From positions 242,851,068-242,915,067 of the forward strand of contig NC_066579.1 in assembly GCF_024323335.1 (NCBI RefSeq): a stretch of 64,000 bases of DNA. The letters run 5' to 3'. Origin of the DNA: Lathyrus oleraceus (lineage: Eukaryota > Streptophyta > Magnoliopsida > Fabales > Fabaceae). This document shows, piece by piece, positions 11,801-22,733 of the stretch. A model generated the notes under the pieces. The model did no database searches, had not been told where the DNA came from, and saw only the letters and a program-made list of their open reading frames with translations. Both the position numbers and the translations under genes were made by a program. How positions within the stretch are numbered: position 1 is the first letter of the stretch; every line of letters begins with the position of its first letter.

Positions 11801-13478
11801 ATGTTGTGCATAACTTGATCTCTCTTGCTTCAATTCTTGTTTGATCTTTCTCCAATAGCTTGCAGAAGTGGATTGGGAATTGTAAGAAGCTTTGGATCCT
11901 GGAGTTTTTGAATCTCCAAACAGTGAGATTCAAACTCAATTTTCAAGTGAAAATTATTAGGTTTTCCTTTGAATTGTGAGGGTTTGAAGAGTGGAGGCAA
12001 AGCTGGTGCACACAGATCCTCTCAAATGAGCTCAGAGGGTCTATATTTATAGCAAATTCAAGTTTTATTTACATATTTGCAATTTCTTCCAAATTTGGCA
12101 ATGTCATGTTCAAGCTTGCATGGGCGTGTACAAGCCCATGAAGCAATGCACTAAGGTCCAAAACCAACTAAAATGAGGTCTGAATCAAGCTTGATTGGCA
12201 AGGCAATGTGAAATGATCATTTGAAGTTTTGATTTCACCAATTGATGCAAGCCTGTTAACACCATGCACAGCCCTAGCAAACTTGATCCAAAATGAATTA
12301 ATAGGGACTCTTTGGGAAATGTCAACATGTTGAAAAAAATTCTAAGTGTCAAGTCATATACTTCAATGTTCCACCTTACTAAACTTTTCATGTGATCTCC
12401 AAATGAGAAACGTGCCTTTATCAAAGTTGTATCTCTTTCAAATACCTTCAAAATGGTCACCAATTTAAAATCATTTGGATTTAGAATGAGAGAGTTATGT
12501 ATTTTTGAAGTTGAGGAATATCACTTGTTCAATGGTATTGGTCCAAAATGACCTATAATGTATCCTTATATCACATGCTCATAAAAATTGATTTAGCTCT
12601 CACATCAAACATCAAAGTTGAAGTAGGCATCTTCAATTTGACTGTGCAACTTGGAAATCTTTCATCTCATAAAAATTTAACAAATTATGGCCTTGGGAAG
12701 TTGACTTTCAAATTAGGGTTTAAACAAAATGACCTATAATGTTTCAACATAGAAAATGACTTTCCAAGAAAATTAGCTCTAGGCCTTAACATGAAAGTTG
12801 TTTGTAATGTAATTTAGAGTAACGTTTCTCTTGGAATCATTTTCATATGGTGAAAATTGTAGGAGATATGGTCTAGGGAGTCCCAGTTTTGATTAGATGA
12901 ATTCATCTGGCCAACCACCATCAACCAACTTGCTAACTTGCAATTCTTTTGACTTTTTAGGCTCATGGTAGATCATATATGCATAAGATGATGAATTTTT
13001 AAGTTCCCCTTGATAAATTTGATCAATTGATGAGGAAGCTTGTTGAAGAAGTTACTCAAGATACCCAGACAAACTAGGGTTTCCAAGGCAAACCAACTCC
13101 AAACTCTTGAAGAAATCTTGATCAAAGTAATATGCAAAGTTCATTGGGACTCATATATGATGCTTAGAGACATTGTGGATCATTCCTTGGTTGTGCTCTT
13201 AGCTATGAGGGTCTTAAACCCTGGATATGAACTTGATAGATCAATGGTGATCATGCCCTACCTACAAAAGAGTTAGGCAAATACAAAGATATATTTTTGG
13301 TATTTTGGTTAGTGAAATGATAATATACAAGTATGATACAATCACATGGTGCTTGGTGATCTCTCCCAAAATAAACCCAATGAAAAAGGGGTAAGGAGGA
13401 TGCCAAGGTATGATCCCAATGCTAATGCATATGATGAGATTACATGAGGGATCTTAGGGTCAAAATTGGGGTCTTACA
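8863..13478 (-). repeat. Ogre A 3' LTR, complete (4,616 bp)
   Basis: On the minus strand it begins TGTAAGACCCC at 13,478 and ends CCGCTACA at 8,863, giving TG...CA termini. A purine-rich tract precedes it. It aligns with the 5' LTR from 49,535 to about 52,207 (its own 8,863-11,536), with several substitutions per 100 bases in the part I compared. Open frames inside it are not genes. Confidence 0.88.
12044..12051 (-). promoter_or_regulatory. Putative TATA box of the Ogre LTR
   Basis: TATAAATA on the minus strand lies about 1.43 kb inside the LTR from its 5' end. Transcription would start near 12,015 and read left. Position and sequence suit an LTR promoter; there is no functional evidence. 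Confidence 0.5.
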
Positions 13479-13493
13479 GCTGCCCCTATTTAA
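13479..13493 (-). other. Ogre polypurine tract
   Basis: On the minus strand AAATAGGGGCAGC lies directly against the TGTAAGACC start of the 3' LTR, the expected place for plus-strand priming. Confidence 0.7.
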
Positions 13494-15037
13494 GAACATT
13501 CTAACTGAGGAGGTGAAGGTTAAAATCTTCATATCGACTCAGTAGAATGGGCTTAAATAATAACATATAGAAACAAATTTTGGTCTCTAAGAGACCTCAT
13601 AATGCATACGATATGAATGTAAAAGCAAATTCTCTGTGGGGAAATGTTACCACAAAGGAAAATAAATCAGAGCGGCTGAAAGTCCGCAGGAGCACAATGC
13701 ATTCCATAAGGAAAGCTCACTAGGGAGACAAAGACTCTGAGGGGAATGAAAAAGGGTTATGCATAGGCCAAGCTATGACTTAAAACTGCTGGGTGACTAG
13801 AGGAATTCATCAAATGGAAAGACTCAGTTGGGGAAATAAAAACGTTTGCAGGGGAAACGAGTAGATCAAGATAAAATGAAGTACTTGAATCATGCAGGAA
13901 CAACAATTTCACTAAGGAAATGCACACTCAACTCAACTGGAGAAGAAATAGAATTCAACACAAGAGGAGCAGAAATTTATTATCCACTACCAGTTACTGG
14001 GTAAGGAGATAATAAAGATCTGACAGAGAGGACACCCGTCATCAGTTAAGATTAACATATCAAGGATGACTCGCTGGAAACCGCCAGGAGGGAGTATTCA
14101 TTACCGGTAACTGGGTAAGAATAGCCTTGCTGGGGAAAACTGCAAAAATAGGATTTACAACTACCAGTTACTGGGAAGAAGACCAAAGATGAGAATATTC
14201 GTCACCGGTTAAATTGAACATATCAAGGATAGACTCAAAGGAAAGAAAATTCGTCATCGGTTAAGATGACCATATCAAGGATAGACTTGCCTGGGGATGT
14301 CAAGGAGGATATCCGTCATCGGTTAGGATGAACATATCAAGGATAAACCAATTGAACAAAAAGTAGGAATTACACCTATCGAATGCTGGATAGAATACCA
14401 TCAAAGAGAAAATCTGTCACCAGTTAGGATGAACATATAAAGGATAGCTTCTGGGAGGAGAGAAATAGGAATTACATGTATTAGTTACTGGATAGAATAC
14501 CGTCAAATAGAAAATTTGTCATCGGTTAGGATGAACATATCAAGGATTGACTCTGCAAGGGGAAAGAAAAGCGTGATTTAAAACTACCGGCCACTGGGCA
14601 GAAGACCGCAAAGAGAAGGAAACCTGTCATTAGTTAAGATGAACATATCAAGGATTAACTCTCTGGGGAACGAAATAGGGATTACAACTACCTTTTACTA
14701 GGTAGAACACCAAATATGAGAGTATCTGTCATCGGTTAGGATGAACGTATCAAGGATAAACTCAAACAGGGGATGAAAATATTTGTCATCAGTTAGGATG
14801 AACATATCAAAGATATACTTCCTGGGGAAACATAAAACGAATCCGCTGGGGAGAAAATAGGGGTACTTTTGTCGGGTATTGGGCAAGAAGGAACAAACTG
14901 CAAACTAAGAAGAATATTACCTGTTATTGGATAATAAACTCTTAGGGGACCCAAAACATCTATCTAGGTAAGATCTAGAAAGAAACGGTCAATCAAGACT
15001 CCACCCAATGAGGATACAACTCAATGGGGGTGGTTCT
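13494..15037 (-). other. Ogre 3' untranslated region, left part
   Basis: Non-coding DNA between the polypurine tract and the SIRE-1 insertion. It continues at 29,699 on the far side of SIRE-1. It is rich in GGGGAA and CTGGGG blocks and holds a dispersed repeat array, listed separately. No significant open frame. Confidence 0.75.
14036..14822. repeat. Irregular repeat array in the Ogre 3' UTR
   Basis: About nine copies of a 35-bp motif of the form GTCATCGGTTAGGATGAACA followed by TATCAAGGAT, starting near 14,038, 14,200, 14,250, 14,313, 14,408, 14,518, 14,627, 14,726 and 14,785. They alternate with blocks resembling ATTACAACTACCAGTTACTGG. Copies differ by a few bases and spacing is irregular (about 50-160 bp). 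Tandem repeats between integrase and 3' LTR are known in Ogre-like elements. Confidence 0.85.
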
Positions 15038-15042
15038 ATCCA

Positions 15043-16002
15043 TGAAATTCTGGTATCAGATATGAGATGTCGAAGGTAATGTCACGACACTAATATCTGA
15101 ACAATTCAAACAGGATAAAAGATAAAGAACTGTATTGCAAGAGACACAAGCAATTGTTAACCCAGTTCGGTGCAAACTCACCTACGTCTGGGGGCTACCA
15201 AGCCAGGAAGGAAATCCACTAAAATAGAATCAGTTCCAAGACTCTCAGTAAACAACACAAGTTACAGTCTTTTTCACCTAATCTCTACCCGTGTGACTTC
15301 TACCTAAGAACTCTTAGGTATGATATCCCACTCACTCCCCCACAATAACACCAGTGATATTAAGCAAGAATTACAATGAAAAGAAGACACTCTTCAAAGA
15401 CACACACTTGATCTTACTTAGCAACTTCAATCAAGTAGACACACACTCATGCTTAAAAGCTTAGAGTGACAAATTACAACTCAAAAATCAGACCAATTCA
15501 ATCATCTACGGATGAATTGAATGGCTTACAAGTCACACGACCACACAAGACTAAAACCCTTATTCTCTCTCAATATTTCATTATGTATTTCTTGTGTATC
15601 AAATCAGGTTTTCCATGTCTTTTTTATAGAAGCAATTGGCTGGGCTTGGACATCATAAAACCCTAAAACTATTTTCCATTCATATCTTCTCATGATAGTT
15701 GATTAGATCTCTTTGGAAAATAAGTTAATCACGTTGTAATTACTGATTGATAGCGTGTTCAATTAACTCATCAATCATACACGGATTGCCATTAAAAACG
15801 CAACCACATAATACATAACATTCAGACTGAATGTTCTGTATACAAATGTCATGACATCGGGTCTGACATCCTGGAACAATCCTGCATAATTATATTTTAA
15901 ACATCCAGCAGGTACAAGATATCTTATGTTAAGACATCACATGTGACATCTTGTGAACACTCTTGGTTTTACCAAAATTGCTGCCAACACCTAGAACCAA
16001 CA
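15043..16002 (-). repeat. SIRE-1 3' LTR (960 bp)
   Basis: Minus strand: starts TGTTGGTTCTAGG at 16,002 and ends CCAGAATTTCA at 15,043. TATAAAAA at 15,621-15,628 is a plausible TATA box. It differs from the 5' LTR by about 38 substitutions by hand count and a 12-base indel near 15,071. Confidence 0.93.
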
Positions 16003-16016
16003 AACTCCCCCTTTGG
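16003..16016 (-). other. SIRE-1 polypurine tract
   Basis: Minus strand CCAAAGGGGGAGTT lies directly before the 3' LTR. The same tract sits at the same place in SIRE-2 (33,796-33,809). Confidence 0.85.
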
Positions 16017-16754
16017 CAAATTTTGGCTAAAACATATATCAGTCCATTTGTTAACAAGAAAAAAACACATCAGCAGTTAAGCAGCAGCAGAAGCAAACAC
16101 AATTACTAGCTATAATAGCAACTAGTAATACACACATAAACACATGGATACTTCTTCTCCCCCTAAGTCTGTTCAACACATACATCTCCTTCAACAACAA
16201 CAACACCTGTAACATTCAGAGTCACCCTCTGACATCTCCTTCAACATCACCTGTGCAACACATAACTTTATTCTATTCAACCATTAGACATCTCCTTCAA
16301 CATCACAGAACAGAACATCATTCTGTTCAACATCATCAGCTCTCATCTGTTTAGCCTAGCTAGCTACATCAGCACATAATAACTGCAGTTCTCCACATCT
16401 CCACACATGAATTGCAGCTCTGCAGCTCTCCACATATTCTCCCCCTTTTTAGTCAAAATAGACCAAAGTGACTAATTAGACAAAATAAATGTCAATCATT
16501 CCAGCAGAGAATGTCACAAGGATGTTATAACATATAAAATGTTAAAACATCATGTCAGGAGATACAAAACCATAATTATACACAACTGCATTAGTTGAGA
16601 TAATCAGAAATCCAGGGAACTCATAAAGAGCCCAAATATTACATCATGGCATCAAAAAGGACTGCCAAAAATTACAAAGATCAAACAGTAAAACATCACA
16701 TCATCCAAGCATCCAAAACAACATCCAGAACTCACATCATTAACAGGGGGACCA
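16017..16754 (-). repeat. SIRE-1 untranslated region between env-like ORF and 3' LTR
   Basis: Non-coding, with short reiterated blocks of the ACATCTCCTTCAACATCAC type near 16,183-16,300 and CACATCTCCACA-like repeats near 16,395-16,435. The SIRE-2 equivalent (34,000-34,210) has these blocks expanded into a clearer repeat. Confidence 0.75.
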
Positions 16755-17382
16755 TCAACACCACAACTTAGTCTGAGGAGGTAGCATCCTCTTCACCTTC
16801 AGATCCAGAACTGCACTAGATTGATCTTGAGAATCAGACCTCTCACTTGAGGTATGGGCATCTGACTCCTTGGCTTCACCAACCTTATCCATCTCTTCTT
16901 GCTCCAAGTTACTAATTAGAACCTCTAAAGCCTCTTTCCTAGCCTTAGCAACCCTAATCCCAATTTCCAACTCCTTACAGGTTTCTTTCAATTGAGTGAT
17001 CAGGCCACCTTGAGTGGCTGGCTTCTTCATTGCAGATGTCATGACAATGTCATTGACATGACTGCCTTCAAATAACTTGTAATGAATGGACAATGGAGGC
17101 TTCCTTTGACTAGGGATATCACTTGTGTTTAAAATACCAGGTTGGTGGCTTAAAATTATTCCACAAATGATTGAGGGAAAGGCAATAGGCAGCTTTACTA
17201 CATTAGTGGAGGCATGTCTAACAATTTGTTCAAACATGAACCTTCCATAATCAAAGTTGAGCCTGGTTCCAATAGCATAGATTATCCTTCCAAGAACATT
17301 AGAGATAGTTGAGATATGGTTTGTTGGCACCCAGTTGGTTGAACCTATCTTAGGCAAGATAGCAAATTTTACAGTTAATTTG

Positions 17383-17385
17383 CCA
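17383..17385. other. CACTA target-site duplication, left copy
   Basis: CCA immediately before the CACTA terminus; the matching CCA follows the other end at 22,734-22,736. The uninterrupted SIRE-2 copy reads TTGCCAGCAG at this site (near 35,246), so the empty site is known. Confidence 0.93.
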
Positions 17386-17397
17386 CACTACGCCAAA
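17386..17397 (+). repeat. CACTA terminal inverted repeat, left
   Basis: CACTACGCCAAA, the perfect inverted match of 22,722-22,733. Confidence 0.95.
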
Positions 17398-17403
17398 TAA
17401 GGG

Positions 17404-17790
17404 AAAAGAGGGCGCTTATTTTGGCCTATAACAGCGCTTTTAAGCGCCCTCTAAAGTGGCGCTGGCATAGGTAAAGACAGCGCTTTGTTTTCCTGGAGAA
17501 AGCGCTGTCTAAAGTGGCCCTTTAAGGGCCACATTATAGTGCGCTTTAAGAAAAAAGCGCCCTCTGGAGTGGTCCATATAGAGACACCTTAGAGGGCGCT
17601 TTCAGGAATAAGCGCCCTCTAAAGTTGTCAATGTAAAGTGTTTAGAGGGCGCTTTCAGGAAAAAGCGCCCTCTAAAGTTGACAATGTAAAGTGTTTAGAG
17701 GGCGCTTTCAGGAAAAAGCGCCCTCTAAAGTTGTCAATGTAAAGTGTTTAGAGGGCGCTTTCTGGACAAAGCGCCCTCTAAAGTGTTAGT
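17404..17790. repeat. CACTA left subterminal hairpin repeat array
   Basis: AGAGGGCGCTT motifs alternate with their complement AAGCGCCCTCT, so most pairs can fold into a short-loop hairpin. Four units start at 17,591, 17,644, 17,697 and 17,750 with an exact period of 53 bp; more degenerate units lie at 17,407-17,590. Such subterminal motifs are where TNPA-type proteins bind in En/Spm elements; binding here is inferred. Confidence 0.9.
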
Positions 17791-17800
17791 TATTTTAAAA

Positions 17801-18115
17801 AAAATTTGTTTGAAAAACAGTGGATATTTAATTGGTAACCTGTTCGCATGCTGCAAAAGTGTAAAATTCATATTGATTTCATCCTTTAATCCAATGTTAT
17901 ACACCATTAATCCATTGATATATACAACATGAATCCATTTATATACAACATTAATCCTCCATATATACAACATTAATATATGATTCTTTGATCAAAAATA
18001 TACAACAACATATTCATGATTTAGTAAAATTACAACAACAATATACAACATATATACAACAACAGCATACAACAACAACATTCCATACATATATGTACAA
18101 CAATATACAACCTAG
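17801..18115 (-). other. CACTA 3' flank of the gene
   Basis: AT-rich, with many ATATACAACA-type repeats (about 17,900-18,115). It follows the stop codon of the minus-strand gene and probably holds its 3' UTR and polyadenylation region. The open frames here (17,734-17,973 minus and 17,744-17,932 plus) run into the terminal repeats and are not genes. Confidence 0.6.
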
Positions 18116-21100
18116 CTATATGATTCTTTGATCAACAATGAATTGACACAATTCATCCTTGATTTCATCCAAATGAGCTCTTGAGTAAGATTTGTATTCC
18201 TCAAAGTACTACAATTAAGAGAATAAAACATATTCATGATTTAGTAACAAATTAGATGAAATATCCGATAATATTAAAATAAACCCTAAGTTATTATTCC
18301 ATACCATTTTTGGGATGTCTATACGATTCAACGCAATGATGTCTCTCATAAATCTCATTACAAAAAATCCGCAATCGACCGAATTATTTTGCTGAGGACA
18401 CTACACAGAAAAACAAACAATATATATATAGTTAATTTCTTACAAACACTATTATAAGCAAAAAAACAAACACTATTATAAGCAAAAATAAGATACTTAA
18501 TATATACCTGAACTCTGATCCAGGTAATGTCCTTCCTATTGCGGTATTTCTTTTTCAATCTAAATTTTATTATTGCCCTAACAAAATAAAAACGTATATT
18601 GAGATCAATCTGACAGACATAATTAAATATACAAATACACATGATTATTTAGGGGAATTTCACTTACGCGTCAACCGTCTTCTTCATACTCGGATATTTA
18701 CTCCAATCACCCGATAAAGAATCGAGATAATACACTATTAGTCTCGAAAGATCCATAGCAACCAACACCCAGTGACCACTGTAAAATAAAACAAAAATTT
18801 AGATGAATGAAAATTTTCTACGTAAAAGATATACATAGATTAGAATGAAATTATTAGAAAGAAATCCAACCCGTTGCCAGAATTAAACGGTAAAAAATAC
18901 AAACTGGGTGTAGACTTATCGCCGGCCGCCATGAATATATCGACTAGATCATTCTTTACGGATGTTGAATTATTCGTTATTAACGTTGCATTGATACGGG
19001 AAGCAGCAATAAAATTGAAACGGTTACACAATTCAGTTCCCCGCATCAATGTTACATACATATACCTTAAATAGAAACATAATAAACATTAGACTACTCA
19101 TTGAAATGTGTAAATAAATTGTTCAACTAAGCAAATTATAGATTGATCGGAGTACCATATGTATGTATGAATGACAGCGATGCCCAATTCGGTGTGTTCA
19201 AAAAGTTGTTGGAAGTCCTCCTTTCCAATTATTTCGAAATGAGCAGCTCCGAAAACACCTTCATCAAAATTTATAGTACGAATGGCCCCCCCATGCATAA
19301 TATCGGACTCCTCCACCATTTTCTCAAGACGCATCAAAATTTGAGATTTTATCCCGGACGTCGTTGGAATATCCTTAGCAGCGCTTTTCAACTCTCGACC
19401 GGGAACCTAAAAATTCATATAAAATAAATCATGACTTTTTGTGATGCAACAGAATCGTTGCGTATATAATTCAATGGGTATATATATTTGTACCTCTTTT
19501 TGAGATGCAACCGACTCGATGCGTCTTGAAATCCCTTTACCAACTTTATGTGTGGGTCTTGTAGGAGTCTAACATTACCATATAATTGATTAAATATCAT
19601 AATTGTAGCTGAATTGAAATGTGAATACTAAATATTCATAATCATTTAGAACATATATACCTCGGCATCAGGGAAAATTAGCTCTGACGGCCAACCAACA
19701 AAGGATCCGACTGCATCTCGCATCAACGTTGTCTCTGAAACAACGTCAGGTAATGGTAGACGGGCGTCCGTATCGAATACGAGGTCAACCGAAACTTTCA
19801 TAAATCCCACCCGGAGGGGATTATGGTGAAGTAATTCACCCGAAGTATTGTGCACTTTTCCCTTGCCAACCATGCGATAAGTTGGTGACGATAGATACAG
19901 CTGACAAGGTGAAATGCCCTAAACCAATAATAAATGTTATTGTTAACTTGTATATGTGTCAAGTAAAAAAGTGCTATTTTAATTTCATAATAACATATAT
20001 AATTACCTCGGGAAATTTCGGTTGATGATTGATACTAGCTCGGTCACTAGTATCTTTTGCCTCGGAAGCGCACCTTTCCTCTCTATACCTTGCATTCTCG
20101 TTTTGCAGTTGGAGTACTTGTGCCCTTAACTCCGCCAAGGTCTCCATCACCTCTTTGTTGGTAGGATTTTTTGTTTTTGTTTTTTTATAAAATGACGACG
20201 GAGTCACATCAAAACCCTTACCCCTCACACGACCGGAATACTCAGGAACATTTAGTACTCGACTAAGTACGCTCCTGCAATCCTGGACCTCGGTTGAAGG
20301 TACGGTTTGGGATAAAGTCTCCTGAAATATTATTAGAGGAGATTAAAAATGAATTATATGTCTAACAAAATTTTCGATATAATTAAAGAAATAATGTTAC
20401 ATATACTTACACATTCGTCATAAACATTTTGGACCGCTTCAACGACAGCCCCATCCTTCCCAACCCGAGCAGCCTTCCATAATACGTGATCCAGAAGAGA
20501 TGTTGCGTCACTTTTCTCCTCGGCTAGCTACACATTGAATTAGATTATAAGATCATCAATTATAACATATTGTGACAATGTATAAGCTCATAGTATTTGA
20601 ATATACTCACAATTCTTTGTTGTAACCGTGCATAACCCATACGCCCTTTTTTGTACGGATACGCGGGTTTTGATGCCCTTTTCCTATTTATGTCGCTTAC
20701 TTCCTGGATAAAAAAGTTTAAGGCATATTAGAACTTAGTAACTTAACAATTGTATAATAGCATAATTAATAGACATTACATGGAATTTTTCGTTTCTTCG
20801 TTTGGCGACAAAGTTATTCCATTCATCGGCTGAAATAATCTCGGCATACTTCATTGGCCGTTCTCCTTCAACAAATTTTCCTTCCTCATCCTTGAGAAAT
20901 TTGTTGCACAAAAAGGATCGAAATCCTCGGAGTCTTTTTCCGGCCAATTGAATACAATATTTTTGCCGGCTTTCATTGATGTGAAAGGATCTCTAAAAAA
21001 CATACAAATGGAGTGTGTTATTATAAAGTAATATTATAACAATATATGGTTAACAAATAGTCAACAAAAAAACATATAACAATATATGGTAAGTACCTTT

Positions 21101-21381
21101 ATCTCCGACCATATTTTTTCCTTGCCAACCTTCAAGTCCGGACTTCTCCAATTATCACATGTAATCGGAATATGTTGGCGAACAAGGAAACCAATGTAAC
21201 TTGCCAACATTGAACCGTTAGGCTCAATTAGTTGGTCTTCAGCACTCCAATGTACTTCAAATTTTACACCCTTGTCTCTTGCACGAATGATTGACTTCAT
21301 AACAGTCAATCCTCGTTTGATTTCTTTTTCAACATTATTACGTGATTCATTCGCGGCATTGGTATCGTCTTGGTTAGCCAT
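18116..21381 (-). CDS. CACTA-borne En/Spm(Ptta)-like protein with C-terminal Ulp1/C48 cysteine protease domain, 13 exons
   Basis: Hand-built model; exons from 5' to 3' are 21381-21097, 20992-20780, 20703-20611, 20527-20411, 20321-20007, 19918-19661, 19568-19494, 19406-19156, 19065-18871, 18778-18668, 18577-18508, 18400-18305 and 18208-18116. All introns are GT-AG, phases agree, and the 2,172-nt frame encodes 723 residues without a stop. Residues 1-236 (EKIWSEIK, QLAGKRLRGFRSFL, GRMGYARLQQRI) resemble the plant Ptta/En/Spm transposase-like family. A coiled coil lies at about 291-319. A conserved middle block (about 342-427) has no function known to me. The C-terminus is Ulp1-like: His603 in GHW, Asp620 in YYLDS, Gln665 in CPQQ, Cys671 in DCGFF. 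The His-Asp gap (17) and Gln-Cys gap (6) equal those of yeast Ulp1. It would be a thiol protease that may act on SUMO or a related tag; the substrate is unknown. A leader intron (about 21,387-21,782) is likely. Confidence 0.82.
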
Positions 21382-21386
21382 TTTAT

Positions 21387-21782
21387 CTGTAATATAGAAA
21401 TGATTCAATAAGACCCAAGTAAGACAATGATTCAATACGTGAACACATTCATATACCTTCCATTTCTCGCATGTTACAACAATCTAAACTCTTTTTTTTT
21501 ATCATTATTGAATACAAACTCACACACACCTACTGCATGCAAAAGACCAATGCAAACTTATGGTGTTTGGAACATGAACAAACTTGTATCCATAATCATC
21601 AAACTTCCAAAAACAAGCTCAAACACACTTCAAATATATCAGTTTTCAATCAGAAATAAAAAACTCAGTTTTCCCTAAACAACATTAATCAACATAATGC
21701 ACAAAATGAAAAACTAAGTTTAGAAAATGCCATAATCAAACACATGAAGAAAGTGAACGGTAACGATGGAGAAGAGAAATAC
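21387..21782 (-). other. Probable 5' UTR intron of the CACTA gene
   Basis: On the minus strand a CCTTTAAG|GTATTTC donor lies at 21,782 and a TATATTACAG acceptor ends at 21,387, five bases before the start codon. The stretch is AT-rich. The small frames inside it (21,427-21,678) have no recognisable domain. Confidence 0.5.
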
Positions 21783-22030
21783 CTTAAAGGTGACGGTAAC
21801 GATGGAGAAGAAAGTGAACAGTGACGGTGGAAGAGGATAACGCAGTGAACGTGAACGGTGAGGGAGGGAGAACGAACGGCGACGATGACGGTGAGGGAGG
21901 GAGAACGAACGATGAACGGTGAGGGAGTAATCGCAGTAGAGAGTAATCGCAGTTGAGAGAAAACGAAATAGCTTATAGAGAGGGAAAATAAAGAGACATG
22001 CAGTATATGTTATATTTTTAATGTTTACTA
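21783..22030 (-). other. CACTA gene leader and promoter-proximal region
   Basis: It contains short GGTGACGGTAACGATGGAGA-type repeats (21,750-21,930) and an AAAATATAACATATAC stretch on the minus strand near 22,000-22,016 that could serve as a TATA region. No gene. Confidence 0.4.
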
Positions 22031-22715
22031 AAGGGGACCTTAGAGGGCGCTTTTTTAAAAAAAGCGCCCTCTAAAGGGGGCCTAAGAGGGCGCTTCTGAA
22101 AGCGCTCTCTAAGGCTTTCCAAAAGCGCCTTCTAAACTGGAAATGTACATGGACTTAGAGAGCGCTTTTTCAAAAGCGCCCTCTAAGGGTAACCTTAGAG
22201 GGCGCTTTCACAAAAGCGCCCTCTATTGTTGTCCCTCCATTTTTTTTTGGCTTCACTTTAGAGGGCGCTTTATTAAAAGCGCCCTCTAAGGGTAACCTTA
22301 GAGGGCGCTTTCTAAAAAGCTCCATGTATTGTTGTCCCTCTATCTCCTCCTTATTTTTTCGTTTCACCTTAGAGGGCGCTTGTGGAAACAAAGCGCCCTC
22401 TAAAGGGGGCCTAAGAGGGCGCTTATGAAAGCGCTCTCTAAGGCTTTCCAGAAGCGCTTTATAAGCTGGAAATGCACATGGACTTATAACAGCGCTTTAT
22501 TAAAAGCGCCCTCTAAGGGTAACCTTAGAGGGCGCTTTCTAAAAAGCGCCATGTATTGTTGTCCCTCTATCTCCTCCTTATTTTTTCGCTTCACCTTAGA
22601 GGGCGCTTTGTTACAAAAGCGCTCTCTAAAGTGCGCTGTCTATTGCTCCTTATTTTTCGCTTCACTTTAAAGAGCGCTTTTGTAGTAAAGCGCCCTCTAA
22701 GGTGCGCTGTCTATT
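22031..22715. repeat. CACTA right subterminal hairpin repeat array
   Basis: The same AGAGGGCGCTTT/AAAGCGCCCTCT motif as at the left end, more numerous and less regular. About a dozen hairpin units are spread over 685 bp. A larger segment is duplicated: the block with AAGCGCTTTCTAAGG-like units near 22,070-22,200 recurs near 22,400-22,520, and the GTCCCTCTATCTCCTCCTTA linker occurs at 22,337 and 22,561. The frames at 22,170-22,391 and 22,425-22,744 are translations of this repeat. Confidence 0.9.
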
Positions 22716-22721
22716 CCAGTT

Positions 22722-22733
22722 TTTGGCGTAGTG
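22722..22733 (-). repeat. CACTA terminal inverted repeat, right
   Basis: TTTGGCGTAGTG, the exact complement of 17,386-17,397. It is followed by the CCA target duplication at 22,734-22,736. Confidence 0.95.

Larger units (their letters stand above)
17386..22733 (-). mobile_element. CACTA (En/Spm-type) DNA transposon carrying a transposase-like/Ulp1 fusion gene
   Basis: A 5,348-bp element with terminal inverted repeats: CACTACGCCAAA at 17,386-17,397 and its exact complement TTTGGCGTAGTG at 22,722-22,733, with weaker pairing further in. The 3-bp target duplication is CCA. A CACTA terminus with a 3-bp duplication defines this superfamily. Both ends hold long arrays of an AGAGGGCGCTTT motif and its complement. 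One multi-exon gene is found, on the minus strand. No TNPD-type DDE transposase is present, so movement would need an enzyme in trans. It sits in the env-like ORF of SIRE-1 and is therefore younger than that insertion. Confidence 0.95.

Noticed and set aside
17386..22733. Calling the Ulp1-bearing element a Mutator-type (Kaonashi-like) element
   Set aside because: Mutator elements have 8-11-bp target duplications and long terminal repeats. This one starts with CACTA and has a 3-bp duplication shown by the empty site in SIRE-2.
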